From positions 434,001 through 498,000 of the forward strand of contig JAEBUN010000011.1 of NCBI GenBank assembly GCA_023014365.1: DNA of 64,000 nucleotides, in the 5' to 3' direction. Position 1 is the stretch's first letter, and each line of letters opens with the position of its first letter. Made by a program: the position numbers and the translations under genes. Of the stretch, positions 1-11,654 are shown piece after piece. Below the pieces are notes generated by a model, which did no database searches, was not told the origin of the DNA, and saw only the letters and a program-made list of their open reading frames with translations. Source of the DNA: Lepiota brunneoincarnata. Lineage: Eukaryota; Basidiomycota; Agaricomycetes; Agaricales; Agaricaceae.

Positions 1-390
1 GACTCATCCCCTACCAAATGCTCGGTCGCCTCTAGCCACTCTCATGTCCGCCAGCAGAACCCAAGGAAAATAGAGAGCTGCTCATAGCTATAGGCTGCTG
101 TAGAGTGGCTCGAAGGTGCCTGGACCCTTGCTCTCCTGGGTCTCACAACGGATCATGTCGACCCTGTGAAAGCTTTCCTGACACATATCGGCATCTTCTC
201 TATGGTTGCGTGCGCAGTGAGCTGTATGTGCAGAGGAAGAGTTGCTGCGGCTAGCTGAGCACGGGGACTGTAAGTGGCTCATAATCGATCAGGCGACTAA
301 TTAAAGTTATCGGGTCACGGCCCTTTGTTTCCTCCTGTTCGCCACATGTCACCATTGAAATATTAACCACTTCTTCCATCTCCCCCCACA
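1..390. other. Non-coding stretch upstream of the F-box-type gene
   Basis: I see no supportable gene here. Short open frames on both strands have no recognisable domain. The last 40 bases before the ATG at 391 are pyrimidine-rich, as is common just upstream of basidiomycete start codons. Confidence 0.5.
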
Positions 391-1885
391 ATGCCCATCG
401 CTCATCGTCGTCCTAAGGCTAGACCAAGGCAAGTACCTACCTCAAAATACCCTCAGTCACCCAAGCTCACCCGTCTTAGACCCTAAACTTGTTGATCTAG
501 GACATGTTCCCATTACTTCACTCAACTACATCATACCATCAAGCGCCGATGCTTCCAGGATTGAACATAGTCTTACCAATGCTACCCTTGAGCTCAAACA
601 GCTTGAATCCAACATTTCCAGGACGCAGCGCCGCTTAGAGTCACTCTACGCGCGTCGCGAAGAACTGCACACACAAGCGCTCCGATACCGTGTCGCCTTG
701 GCACCATATAAACGACTCCCGACCGAAATCATGCGAGAGATCTTCGTCGCTTGCCTACCCGAAGTTGTTCACCTCCCTCCCCGCATCGACGAGGCTCCCC
801 TCTTACTTACCCGTGTCTGTTCATCGTGGCGTGCACTGGCGCTGGGAACACAGGAGCTCTGGTCAGCCTTCGGCGTGGTATTAGGCACACGGGCGTGGGG
901 AAACAATGATGCGTTGAATGCCCTTCGTACCTGGCTCAGTCGATGTCCCGATCGTCCGTTGTCTTTCAAGATCATCATTGCCCCAAGGGCACCCTTCCCC
1001 CTTCCTGGTGTCCGACATCCCATCCTCCCCGTAGATCTCATCACACCTCACACACGGCGGGTGCGAAGATTAGACTTGCAGAATATATCCGGCGAACAGA
1101 TGAACGCCTTAATCACTCTCCCACCTGGGACTTTCCCTCTCCTCGAGGAGGTGGCCATTTTCCTTCGCGATAGTTGGATGTTCCGCATGGAACCTCAAGA
1201 TGCCACTGCCTTTCGTGACGCGAGTCGGCTGCGTAGTGTAGCTATACATGGTCTCGATGGTACTTTCAATCCGGTGGCCTTGAATCTCCCTTGGGACCAG
1301 CTACATACCCTTCACCTTGATACCCTGCTGAGTAGCCCTGTCGGCTGCCACGCGATGCTTCGACTTTGCACTTCCCTTCGAGAGGCTAGCATTCGTGTGA
1401 TGCGGATCGAAGACTCGACATCACGCCTCCTGACCCGGTTACCCCCTACCCACCTCCCTCACCTCCGTTCTTTGGTCATCCGCTTTGAATCCACGGCTTA
1501 TCATAACAAGTTCATTGAACCACTCGTCTTACCGTCCCTGCGTTCCTTCCAGACGCGATTTGACTGGCGGAACGACGCTTCGGGGACAGAAGACGCGGCG
1601 AATTGCTATACAGAACTCATTTCACGCAGTGCGTGCCCTGTGGAGAGACTTCATCTTTTTCGTAATTCGCTCGAGATGAATCTTGGGGCGTTGTTTGAGG
1701 TGGCTACGGATTTGAAGGATCTGTTGCTTGTTGATCATGTGAGAGTGCCTGTTGAGGTTTGGGATAGACTAGGAAGGGGGGAGATTGGTGTCAAGTTGGA
1801 GAGGCTGAGAGTGAGTGTGGCGGTTGTGGAACCGTTGTTGAATATGCTTGAGGCGAGGAATGGGTATACAGGGGAATCATGCTAA
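391..1885 (+). CDS. F-box-like / leucine-rich-repeat-type protein
   Basis: The long frame ending at 1885 matches the large agaricomycete F-box family. A helical, probably coiled-coil segment (about 545-690, reading SNISRTQRRLESLYARREEL) is followed by a degenerate F-box core (LPTEIMREIF at about 716-745) and a roughly 330-residue leucine-rich tail with W/LP repeats. Family members probably act as SCF ubiquitin-ligase substrate adaptors, but no substrate can be inferred. The frame is open from 359 but its first in-frame ATG (731) lies inside the F-box, so an upstream exon is needed. The ATG at 391 has a good context (ACAATG). It could join through a short intron ending at 500 (weak GTC donor) or a GC-AG intron starting at 429 and ending at 543. 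I could not decide between them, so the 5' end is uncertain. Confidence 0.7.
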
Positions 1886-2992
1886 TAGCGGTGTGGATGC
1901 TTCGATGTATGGGTTTACCTGACTCAGGGGGTACTGGTGGGGACAACGGTAGTGGCAGGGAGAGGAGCGTGTTGAGAGAGATCGAATTGGGTTGTCCGAA
2001 GCCGAGTTTTCAACAGAAGTGGAGGATGGAGCGGTTGGAGAAGCTTGGGTTTACGAATTTCGCTCTGCCATTATGCGTTTTTTGATCACTGAGGTGGGCC
2101 TTGCTTCGACTTTTTTTTCTTTTTTTTTTCTTTCTTTTTTCTGTCTTTCTTGTTTAGGACGTCACTTTACTGTAGCATGTTGTAGGAACAGTTCGCTCAT
2201 TGAAGTCCCGTTCAGACCACACGTTCTGATCGCTATTGTATGTACTGCTACTCATTTTCTGCCAGGAATGTATCCATATCGGGTACCCACACCCTCATAG
2301 TCTTCCTGCCTGATGCAATACACCCTCCTCGTGTTTTGATAAGCCCTAGGCCTATACCCTTGATGTGGGCAGCTGACCATATGGATGTTCATCGATAACA
2401 CCACCGCACCTTGTGTAGGGAACTACTCCATCCACACATGTACTTCTGAGAAGATCTCGGTTATAAGGCTCATGGGCCCAGCAGGTCCGGTCCGCTGATA
2501 ATCAAACTGATTCTCAAAACACGCAAGTATATATATATATGGCATCAAACAACATGCCCCTCTCCTTCCTCAAACTTCTTGAATTAATATCGGACTATCC
2601 ATGGCAGCTAATTATAGAAACACGCGGAGCAACTCGAGAGCAAGGTTGTTACCCAAAGTTAGTTAATGTCCAAGTGAAACCGTGGTTGGAAAGCCGTGGG
2701 GTAAAAGCAAGTTCATGTATCTCTCGAAAGAAAGGGGGTTGAAATCGAAATCGGAAAAGAAAGGGTTTGGGAAGAATTAAGAAGAGTCCAGAGGAGAAAG
2801 CGTTCGAGCGGTTTAAAAAGGGGGTATTTCGTCTGTTAACTGGTAAGTAAAGAATGTGTGAGCTCGGGAGGTTTAGATCCGGAAACGGGGGCCCGTAATG
2901 GGAATAGAAGAGAGTTTCTTTTCGAATGCGCGGTATTTACGCCATTGTCGTGTTCTTCGCCGGGCGGGGGAGAATCAGGGGGGAGGGAGCAA
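1886..2992. other. Intergenic: T/C tract and TA repeat, no gene seen
   Basis: A T/C-only tract lies at about 2109-2148 and an (AT)n run at about 2527-2538. A 67-codon ATG-started frame at 2539-2742 has no recognisable domain, homologous copy or splice context, so I do not call it a gene. Part of this stretch serves as 3' flank for both convergent neighbours. Confidence 0.5.
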
Positions 2993-3020
2993 TTAGCAGT
3001 GCCAATCAGTCCTATAGGAA

Positions 3021-3064
<44 letters not shown>

Positions 3065-4641
3065 GGTAAGTCACAACGGAACCCGCGGATGAGAAAACGA
3101 TGACTGACGGTTCGTGATTGGGCGGCACCAACACTCTGGTAGGGGTTCTTGCCGACACACTCGGCAACGGTGACGAGTCTGTAGCCAGCACCCTTGAGCT
3201 TGTTGATGGCGTATTGCAGCGTCTGGTGTCTGAAAATACGACCAAAAGCGGATTAGGAATCACACATCAAGGGCTCGGCAGGGCAGTCGACAGGAGACTA
3301 GGACTTACGCGGTTGTTTCTATAAATATGAAATAGAACGGGAAGAAAGAAAAAAAAAAAACACGAGTCAGAAAATTGATCGTCATTTCGCAGGTTATCGG
3401 AGATGGGAGCCAGGGTGGAGTAGAAGAAGGTGAACGTACCGTAGACCTCGTGTTGGAGTGAGAGGATGGTGCTGGGATGGCGAGACACCGCACTAGTCGT
3501 ATTGAGCCTTCTGCTGGGCAACGCTGCTACCTGTGGAATCACCCGAGCTAAAAAAAATTTTAAAAAAGCGCCAGGTCAGGGTAGCTGCTAGAGGGGAACA
3601 CGGGGGAACAACGTGGGAAAGGATTCGTACTCTAGGTCCCAGAGTACAGCAGCCTGACCGCGAGCGCCCGAGGCATCAAGAACCAGGTTGTTGTATTCTC
3701 CGTATGCTAGAACGCGGTTGCCAGATGTCAGATTATGTTCTAGCTCCAAGGAACATGACATACGAGGACGCATAAAGGCCGGGTAAGCACCCGTGATCCG
3801 TTGAAGCGCCTCTATTTTGGGAACAACACCCAACAGGGAACCGAAAATAGGGTCGGAGACAGTGCGATTATAACCAATCAGAATCAGGGGTGTTAAGAGA
3901 AAAAAAATGTCAGATTGAGGACTAGAATCTGGGAACCAAGAAACGAAACTGACGTTCGACGCGCCACATTTCGTCGTGAACTAGAAATGGGTAACGAAAA
4001 GAATGTCATGAGCAATGGACTCGTGAGAGATGGTGGGGGGTTGGGGGGGGAAGCCTGAAAACTTACTCTGATCCCAAGAGAGCGAGGTGAGGTGCTTGTG
4101 AGCCCAGGTGTGTGAGGCAACCTGGTGGCCGTGGCTGTAGGCGTAGTTGACGTTGGAGACCATGTCGGGATCATAGATGCATCGGTCTATTGGTGAGAAA
4201 ATGAATGGTGATTCGGTGGTTAGACGGTTTCTAAGCTCACAATTGTTGCCATCTAATCACACGGTAGGTGTCAACGACGAACAGTTGGTAGATGGGCGGA
4301 ATGGGGAGACGTACTATAGAAGAAGGTCCCTTTGGCGCCGTTCGCGTCGAGTATGTTGACAATGTCCTTCCTATAAGGTTGACGCGTCAGTTTAGGTTGG
4401 GCATACTGACAGGAGATGATGCTGACGCGTAGATGTAGGGGCCGTCATCCTGAGGTATTGAGAAAGTTAGTAAACACGATAAAGAGGAGGGGAAGTCACC
4501 CACAAAAGTCAAGGCAGCCGTGTTGGGCGTAGAGCAACGAGTGATGACTTGTGCCCGCGCCCTTCTTTCGAGGTTCTCTGTTGCTGGAGCAGCGAGACCA
4601 AGAACAGCAAGAGAAACAGTAGCGAAGAAGGTGGCGATCAT
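2993..4641 (-). CDS. Polysaccharide (chitin) deacetylase, CE4 family, with internal frameshift
   Basis: Secreted NodB-fold esterase that removes acetyl groups from chitin or chito-oligomers at the cell wall. Exon 1 (from ATG 4641) encodes a signal peptide (MIATFFATVSLAVLGLAAPA) and ends in ALTF. The next exon begins DDGPYIY, completing catalytic motif 1 (TFDDGP). Later exons give AKGTFFY, motif 2 (HTWAHKHLT, metal-binding His), EMWRVE, motif 3 (MRPPYGEYN, built across an intron), WDLDSGDST (donor GTACGA at about 3640, acceptor at about 3552), LSLQHEVYETT and a tail ending NPYQSVG. At least eight short introns are needed. The frame carrying SVAQQKAQYD meets TAG at 3495-3493, while the homologous continuation SRHPSTILSLQHEVY lies in the next frame: a one-base shift. 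The last splice (through the GA repeat) and the C-terminal ending DWHC-stop at 2993 are uncertain. It may be a pseudogene or carry a sequencing error. Confidence 0.8.
3025..3060. repeat. (GA)n microsatellite
   Basis: About 18 uninterrupted GA units. On the deacetylase strand this reads (CT)n and lies in what should be the last intron, just before the putative 3' splice site CTATAG. Confidence 0.95.
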
Positions 4642-5299
4642 TGCTTAGGACGAAACTCTGAGCGAGGGGTACGACGGGTGAGGGGAGGGGTCTAACGGAA
4701 CCTGAGGAGGAGATGTCATGGTGCTTGGAATTTATATGTCAGGCAATTGGGCAAGGACGGTAACCTGTACCTTCCGGGATGGTCGCTTCATGCTTAGAGC
4801 AAACTATGTACTAGTTGACGTAAATACGAAATGCCGAGTTCGGTTGTTCGGTGCCATCAGTGCTGCACCCTGAAAGAAGCCGAGACAAACGCTTGAATAT
4901 TTTCGGTGTTCGTTCGCCGCTCGACGGAATTGGTATGCACCTTGTGAAACGTGATGTCGAGGCCCTTCTTTTGGGGATGGTGGAAATAGGGTGTAGTAAT
5001 CACGGTATCGAGTCAACATTGACCGAGGACGGTCCCAGCACTGGGGCGGGAAAGACTCATAGGGGATGCTTGTTTTATGAAATGATGAGTATCACTGATG
5101 GACCGCCGAGGCGGGCGGAATCAGCCACTGTCCATGTGGAGGAGATATTGATTACGCGATGTACGCCCCACGTGCTTGTCTGAAACCCCTCAAATACGTT
5201 CTCTGTGGGGAATTACCCGCTATCCCGACTCTTGCACTACTACAATCACGCTCGTTGGTATACACTCCCTGTCGTTCCCCGCATATATCCACTGGAACG
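4642..5299. promoter_or_regulatory. Shared divergent promoter region
   Basis: This 658-bp gap separates the deacetylase start (4641, minus) from the ferritin-like start (5300, plus). Both neighbours encode predicted secreted proteins, so common control is possible but not shown. TATATG at about 4734 and CATATATCC at about 5281 are candidate TATA-like elements. Open frames in this gap have no recognisable domain. Confidence 0.4.
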
Positions 5300-6269
5300 A
5301 TGCACTTCTGCACCATTCTCACTGTCTCTTTTCTACCTGCGCTTATTGTTGCCACGCCAACGCCTCGTGATAACTGGTCCGGCGATGATCTCCAGGTCCT
5401 CAACTTTGCCCTTACCCTGGAACAGTTGGAGAATGCGTTCTATCAGGACCGCCTTGACAAGTACTCTCAGGACGACTTCCTCAAAGCTGGCTTGCCTGAT
5501 TGGGCCCGCGCTCGCTGGTTGCAAATTCGAAAACACGAACAAGTCCATGTTGATTTCCTTACTACGGCGATTGAGGCTGCCAAAACTGAAGCGGTTAAGA
5601 CCTGCAAGTACAAGTTGTCTGTGGTTCCCTTGTCCTTCAACTCGCGTTCTCAGTTGATTGCCGCGCTACAGCCCGGATCGTGACCCGATTTCTTTCTCCA
5701 GAATTAGCTTGACCTTGGAGACCATCGGCGTCAGCGCTTATAACGGCGCACTACAATACTTACAGAACAAGGATTACCTGACTGCGAGCGGTTCCATCAT
5801 CACCGCCGAGGCCCGTCACGCTGGCTGGATCAACTCTGCTATTATGAGGAAGAACCCCTGGAATACCGCGTTTGATGTTCCGCTTACTCCCCGCCAGGCG
5901 TATACCATCGTTGCAAACTTTATCAAATGGTGCCCCAGCGAGAATACTGCTCTCCTTCCTCCCGGCGTCACGAATGTATTCCCTCAGCTAACGATCTTGG
6001 GCGACCTCTGGCCCGCTCAGAAGGGACTAGTCAAGTTTTCCGGCGTAGAGGCGTGCGGCGATGAACAGTATTGGGTCGTTATCAAAACCGGAGTCGGCGA
6101 GCTTCGGGCGAAGCTGGAGGAAGACGGCTGGTTCTTCGTCCCCAAAGAAACAGAGGCCAAAGGAGCTACCTATATATTCATCACTTCCGACGATGAACCC
6201 GTAAACGATGATAATATAGTTGCTGGACCCGCACTCGCCATATTCGATTTCGACAGCCAGGCTAACTGA
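5300..6269 (+). CDS. Secreted ferritin-like domain protein (Rds1-type)
   Basis: Two exons, 5300-5616 and 5672-6269, joined by a 55-bp intron (GT at 5617, AG at 5671), give a predicted 304-residue protein with no internal stop. I chose this splice because it keeps the family pattern C-x-Y-x-F-P followed by DP-x-SF. The N-terminus is a signal peptide (MHFCTILTVSFLPALIVATP). The ferritin-like (PF13668-type) four-helix region includes LEQLENAFY, IRKHEQVHVDFL, LETIGVSAYNGA and ITAEARHAGW, supplying the Glu/His residues expected for metal binding. Fungal relatives include the stress-induced Rds1 protein of fission yeast; the enzymatic role is unknown. Length is normal for the family. The stop (TGA) lies 44 bp from the convergent fucosidase gene end. 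Confidence 0.85.
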
Positions 6270-6312
6270 CACATATTTGTACATGTCCAACTCGTAACAA
6301 TACAATCTTTTG

Positions 6313-9300
6313 TCAAGCAGTGCTGTACTCGACTTGGAATGCCCAAGCATTCTGCACGTCCTTGACCAGCTCTTCAGTCACTTGGATGGTTGTTTTCCCG
6401 TCACTTTCCATATCCCATCCGAGTTCCGTTTTGCTCACGGTGGCGTTTGGATGTAATAAGAATACTTTATCCCCGGGTAGCATGGGAAGTCGCTTCTGAA
6501 TGACAAGCTCTCCCCCTGATGGCTTATTGAAGGTGATGATGCAGAGGGTCATCGGAGTAGTCGTGAATCGAGCAGGGGGCTGTGTTGTGTTTCCTACCAG
6601 CTGGTCTTGAGAGCTTTGGAACCAATAATCCTACAGCTATTAGGTTAGCAAACGGAGGATTTCAAATGTTGGAACAAACCGTATCAAAGATACAATCGCC
6701 GCCATAACCGAGCCATCTCCCCGCATCAAGCAAGTTGTTAGCCATTGGGGCTATTATTTCTCCTTCAGCATTGGGTCCCACGTCCAGCAAACTGAAAGTC
6801 TAATTGGTTGGCTATTCTTTGATAGAAGGGGGGGATTAAACACGCACAAGTTGCCGTTTTTCGATACAATGTCAACTAATGTTTGAATGATTGTTGTCGC
6901 ATTTTTGTATTGACTGGCATTCGTCGCCGAATTGAGTCCATAACTGAAAGGGTCCATTCCCTCGTTCGACTCCCAGTTCCGTGTCTGGATTGCCCCAAAC
7001 GTAGCGTACTCGGGTGTATCGAAATCGGGTACTGCGCCACAGCCTGTTTTGATTATAATATATCATCAGAACATATAGAACCATGCCCTAATAGTTCTCA
7101 CGGTTATTGATAGTAACTTGTCTTCCTTGATCTTGTGCGTGGTTATAGAACTGGGCGGCCAGTTCTAGGGTTTTATTCGCACCACCTATATCGCACCACT
7201 ACAGAGTGTCAAATATTTCAGTTTTTCTTTTTGTGATTGTTTCGGAACTGGGGGCCCGAAACCTCTTTTTACTTACCATGATTTCTGTGTCATATTTCTT
7301 GGCTAGGTCCAACATATGCGGTAGCTGCAAATCGTCGATATAGTCAGCAATCTTCAATCTCCCGGTATAGGGCTCAATCTCGGAGTTGTTGAAGGCATTG
7401 TGTGCGAGTCCTCCAGGCCATTCAGCGAAACCATACTTGGCCGAGTCTGGGTTAAACCTAAAGTTTTTTTTTTCAACCCATCAACGAAAAAAACTTTTGG
7501 CACAATCTGATGTGGATCGGGGGAGAGGAGGAGGAGACTAACCATTCTGGTAACGAATAATACGTGCCGCGATGGATGTGAGGTTTTTCACGTTTGGCGG
7601 TCTCCATGAGTTCTTGGAGGAAGTCTCGTTTGGGACCTAGATGTACGCTGCTCCGGTGGGTGGTATTCCCTGTGTCAAAGAGTGCGAAGCCGTCGTGATG
7701 TTTCTGTTTGTGAGGGGGGTGGGACTTCAGATTGCTGATGGTGTGGCGGGAGAGCGGGGCTTACGGTGACGAAGACAAAGTACTTTGCGCCTGCCCTATC
7801 AAATAGATCAAGCCAGTTGCTAGCGTTAAATTTGATGCAGTAAAATTGGCGATAAAATCATCGTAGACAATGTCCTGTAAGTTAATCCGGCAGGTATAGA
7901 TCGGTGATTGAGTAAGCTCAAGGCGGGTAGATTGGTAGTGGGGAGATAGTACGAACCGGACCGTATGTTTCGAGATGGTGATTCCACGTCGGGCTGGGCG
8001 GGTGGTGGAGATCCCAACTGGTGAGAAACCGTGAGTATTATGAGTCGTGGGGGTGGAGGGTAGGGTGGCGTCGTTCTTCCACTTGTTTCGCTAAGCAAAG
8101 AGGGACTTACTCGTACCACTCGGCGTATGTGTTGCCCGGCGCCTGGAGTCATTAATGAAATAAAGTCCCTCTCTACAGAAGCTTGATGACATACCCAAGC
8201 CGGGAAGCTGTACACTCCCCAGTGTATACTTTCGGAAGCATCTAAGTGCCCTTAATACCGATCAATGACAAAGGCTTACAATATCCCATATTTCGCTTTC
8301 TTCCACTACACACAACAGCAATACGAATCAAGTCGAGCCACTGACTTTGATGCGAAGTCGAACTCACCCAGGTAGGAGCCTCATGCAACGCAAGAACCTC
8401 AGGATCGGCACTCCACTCCTCAACTAGGGGCGAAACCTCCCATCCACCCACAGAACCCACAAGCTTCCCTTTACTGTCCCTCACCTCCACAACCGCTTTC
8501 GACCCCCTTGTGAGCTTCTCCGTTCCGCTTACGAGCACATCGACACGAGATTTGGTCTCCTGGGACGAGTCGGTGCACGACCCCGGCCTGGAGCGTCTTG
8601 ATTCCATTACCGCTGATACTAATCGTGTGCTTGGAGTTGAGAGACGTTGATTTGGAGAGGGTGAATGTCGGAAGGATATTTGCGAGTGTGACTTCGACGA
8701 CCTGTGCACGCTGAGAGTGGTGGGAGTTGGGGAGGAGTTCCCATTTGGTTGTGAACCTCGCTCTGCGGATGGAGAGCGTCGCTTGCGATTCGGGTGCTGC
8801 ATTATTACTATTATTGTGCGCCGCCTGTCGTTTTTCGATTGAGCTGGAGGCGGTTTCAGCAGCGGGGGCCGATGTCGGTGGTGTTGGTGGTGATGCTGAA
8901 GGTGTGTACGAAATTGCGAAGAGATGGAGTCTGTGTGAGGGGTTGTTGAGCGGGAACAAAATGGATTGGAGCTTGGACTCGGAGGGAACGGCGGTGGACC
9001 ATTGGTATATCTGGCTCGAGTTGAAGTTCTTGATGAGGCTGTTGTTCCGGAGCTCGAAATGGTATGGTCTGTGCATTTTGTTATTCAAATTGAAATGCAT
9101 ATGTAGATAATGGAGAAAGGCACACTTACGTTTGGATCTCGCCGCCATTCAAATTTGGCCATCTCCACCAGTTTTTGGCATAGACTGACATTCTTGTGAG
9201 CTTGAAATTATTCAAATACCTTGCTCAAGAAGCTCACGCTGAACAACCAACGTGGAATTATTCTCGAAATTCAAAACAAAGCTCTTCACAAATTCCCCTC

Positions 9301-9706
9301 CAGAAGCGTCTCCGGCGTACAAGAAGTGTAGTTCATGAACATACGTCGGGTCAATTGTCGCGAACTTGCCCGTTTGCGATTACGTTGTCAGTGCCGTTAC
9401 CCCAGTTCTCTGGGGTGTCATACTATATTCCGAATTTCAACTGACATTACCACACGCAAGGAAATTCCGACCGGAACGACGAACCTTGATCCCATCGTGT
9501 GTGAACGGACCGCGGGGTAAAAACTGACTATCAAAACTACCTCCATGCCCGTCGAAATCGGCTGATCCATTGGATGACGCAGCCTGATTATCGAATATTG
9601 TCTTGAGAGGTAAGGAGACGGAAGTAAATGGATGTATTTGAGCCGACGAGACAAGCTGGAATGCCTGCAGCAAAACGAAAATGCTGAGCGTGAGCCCTTT
9701 TCTCAT
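6313..9706 (-). CDS. Alpha-L-fucosidase, glycoside hydrolase family 29
   Basis: Multi-exon secreted retaining exo-fucosidase that releases alpha-L-fucose from glycans. The start at 9706 gives MRKGLTLSIFVLLQAFQLVS, a clear signal peptide; in-frame codons further upstream (to 9763) contain no ATG. The first third (about 9640-8390) is an N-terminal beta-rich segment typical of fungal GH29 proteins (NWWRWPNLNGGEI, YHFELRNNS), with a low-complexity Ser/Pro/Ala stretch. The catalytic domain follows: YSFPAW, SNWLDLFDRAGAKYFVFVT, HHDGFALFDT, YYSLPEWFNP, AEWPGG, then IMWCDIGGANKT, whose Asp is the expected nucleophile, then FGAIQTRNWE and LLDVGPNAEGEI. The last exon (6552-6313) is a beta-sandwich C-terminal domain. 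About ten short introns are needed; their exact borders were not all resolved. I see no disabling change. Confidence 0.85.
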
Positions 9707-10104
9707 TTTGCCTGGGTGACTGGTTTCCCTGTTGGAAGCGGGGGGCTCGAAGGAAGCCCACAAGGTGAGGAGAGTGTGGGAGGGATATATAGATATTCAG
9801 GTGGGTTCTTAGATGTGACGTATTTTTGATAACGAGGAGTGGGTGCAACCCACCCATCGCAGCTGATCATTCCAGCTAGCTTCTGCGGCCATAAAAATAG
9901 AGGGTAGAAGGGGGAGGGGGGGGGATTGCGACGGGCCGCGGGCACAGAAGCGGAGAGAAGTAATATTCATGTGACTGTGTCAATGTCAAATGGAACAGTG
10001 GGTTTGACACCAGAAGGCTGATATTCTGGACTCAAGGATTATTTTAGCCCGAGGGAGGTGTCCAAGTACAGAGGCTCCGGGGGGACGGCCCCAAGGGCAT
10101 GTTG
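9707..10104. other. Fucosidase 5' flank, no gene seen
   Basis: A TATA-like GATATATAGATA lies at 9782-9793, about 75 bp upstream of the fucosidase ATG on the opposite strand. A G-rich run is at 9909-9924. Nothing else is recognised. Confidence 0.4.
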
Positions 10105-10195
10105 GTCGGACGGTCAAAGGACCAGGTCAAGGGGGCTTCATTCGTTTTTTTTTTCCTTGCAGGAGGGACCATGTTTGTAGTAAGAGTAGGTCCGT
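10105..10195. repeat. Dispersed local repeat R6, copy 1
   Basis: The core GCAGGAGGGACCAT and the preceding AAAGGACCAGGTCAAG recur in diverged form at about 13,965-14,050 (GCAGGAGGGGCCAT) and 25,815-25,885 (GCAGGAGGGCCAT). In copies 1 and 3 it lies on the 3' side of the duplicated membrane-protein gene, so it is part of the duplicated unit. Confidence 0.6.
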
Positions 10196-10383
10196 TAGAT
10201 TCGCCAGGGCCCTAGGAAGGCAGATACAATAGGTGGTACATCGACAAAAGGCTATAGGAAAGGCATACAGATGCAGTAGTCTAGGTAATGGCAGCAGCTG
10301 GGGGTAAGTTCGCGGTAAAAGCCCGAGTCTATGGCCTACGAGTTCGATGTCTTTGTCGTGTGATCATCCCCCCCATCACACTA

Positions 10384-11626
10384 TTAAACAGGATTCTTCC
10401 GCTCCCATAAATGAAACCACCCTACAACTGGCAGAAGCGAGAGTACACCACCCCAGATAGGGGCAACCATTATCTTGGCTTGTGATACAACCGCATCATT
10501 CTCCACGTTAAGGGTGGCAATTGCGACTCCCATGAGCACTATCCCAACAAATGATGCAAATCCCGCAAGAAAAATGGTGCCAAATCGCAGAGCACGTCTC
10601 CCAGTATACGCAACAATTGAAAATTGAGGGTCGAGTGGGCCTGTCCATTGTGTAAAGATGCATAGAGAGAAAGATAGAGCAAATGCGGCCCAGGATAGGC
10701 TCATAAGTCCAACGGAGCCCCTAGCACCAGAGAAGATGGTTGAAAATGTTATGCCTGCGAAAGGAACGATGAACATTCAGCTAGCCTTGGGAGTCGTCAT
10801 AGCTCTTACCGCTCCCAAAAAAGGCGACAGTGGATACAGCTAGAAGACGTTCTTGATGAGTTTCAATGAATTCCTGAAAGTGGGAACAGGTAAGGGTGGA
10901 AATGTCGGGTCCCAGCTGTCGCAGTGTGGAATCCATCATGTCGTCACAGTACCTTGGCATGAGCTTCAAGATTAGGGTGAGGAAAATGTTCGCCTCGCCG
11001 AGACGGGTCGTAAGCGAGACCGGCAAGCAGAACCAGTTTGAGTCGCTCTTCGTGTAATTTGTTCAACTGCAATAAGTCCCCCCCCCCCACTCATGGCGTT
11101 GGTAGCATCCATCATCTGTGAGCGGCACTGCTCACCTCGGTTTCGGCGCGACGTTGACTTCTCAACGAGGTCCAGAAATTCTTTGAGTGCATTGGTATCG
11201 TTCGGTTCTGGTTGCGGAAACTCCTTCCTCGCTCTTTTCAATTCCCGGAGCTTTGGATGAGCTTAAGCATCTCGGAGCTAATTCTAATTGCTATCGAAAT
11301 ACGCACGATGTTGTCCAGAAAACTTATGTCGGCGTCGATGTTCTCTAAATCTTGAAGAGCCTTGGGTAGTCCTCTCTGGACGACGGGGAAAGGTGAAAAC
11401 CATGTTTGGACCATCGCATGTGCTGTCTGAATAGATTATGAACGTTGGTAGGAAAAATTCCAAGAGAAGGGAGGAGCAGCAGGAGCCAAGGTCGGTGGCC
11501 GTCAGACAGATAGGTTTGCGAAACAATCTGCTTCATGAATGGTGAATTAAACGCCTTGACAACATCTGCATGGTGACCAGTCCCCAGTTTGCTTATATAA
11601 TCGTTTTGTTCAAATCGTGTGAACAA
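10384..11626 (-). CDS. Multi-exon membrane protein of unknown function, copy A (possibly a pseudogene)
   Basis: I do not recognise the family. The last exon (10,776-10,384) has three or four hydrophobic segments (SLSWAAFALSFSLCIF, TIFLAGFASFVGIVLMGVA, GGVLSLLPVVGWFHLW) and ends KNPV. Upstream exons are helical and charged: AVSTVAFFGS, RGEHFPHPNLEAHAK, LRELKRARKEFPQPEPNDTN, then ISFLDNIV and RWSKHGFHLSPSSREDYPR near the N-terminus. Exons are separated by short introns (for example GTGAGC donors). The copy at 27,078-28,274 has the same exon order and roughly half-identical protein. Compared with that copy, about 11,345-11,360 has a one-base loss after SSREDYPR that leads to a TAG, so copy A may be dead. 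Confidence 0.55.
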
Positions 11627-11654
11627 GGATTAATGATTATTCACTCGGGAACTG

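Noticed and set aside
2539..2742. ATG-started 67-codon frame
   Set aside because: No domain, no copy elsewhere in the window and no splice context; consistent with a chance frame.
3012..3103. Arg/Glu repeat peptide from the GA microsatellite
   Set aside because: Translation of a dinucleotide repeat inside a probable intron.
4851..5183. 110-codon plus-strand frame between the deacetylase and ferritin-like genes
   Set aside because: Lies in the divergent promoter, overlaps frames on the other strand and has no recognisable feature.
8727..9110. 127-codon plus-strand frame
   Set aside because: Exactly opposite an exon of the fucosidase; an antisense shadow.
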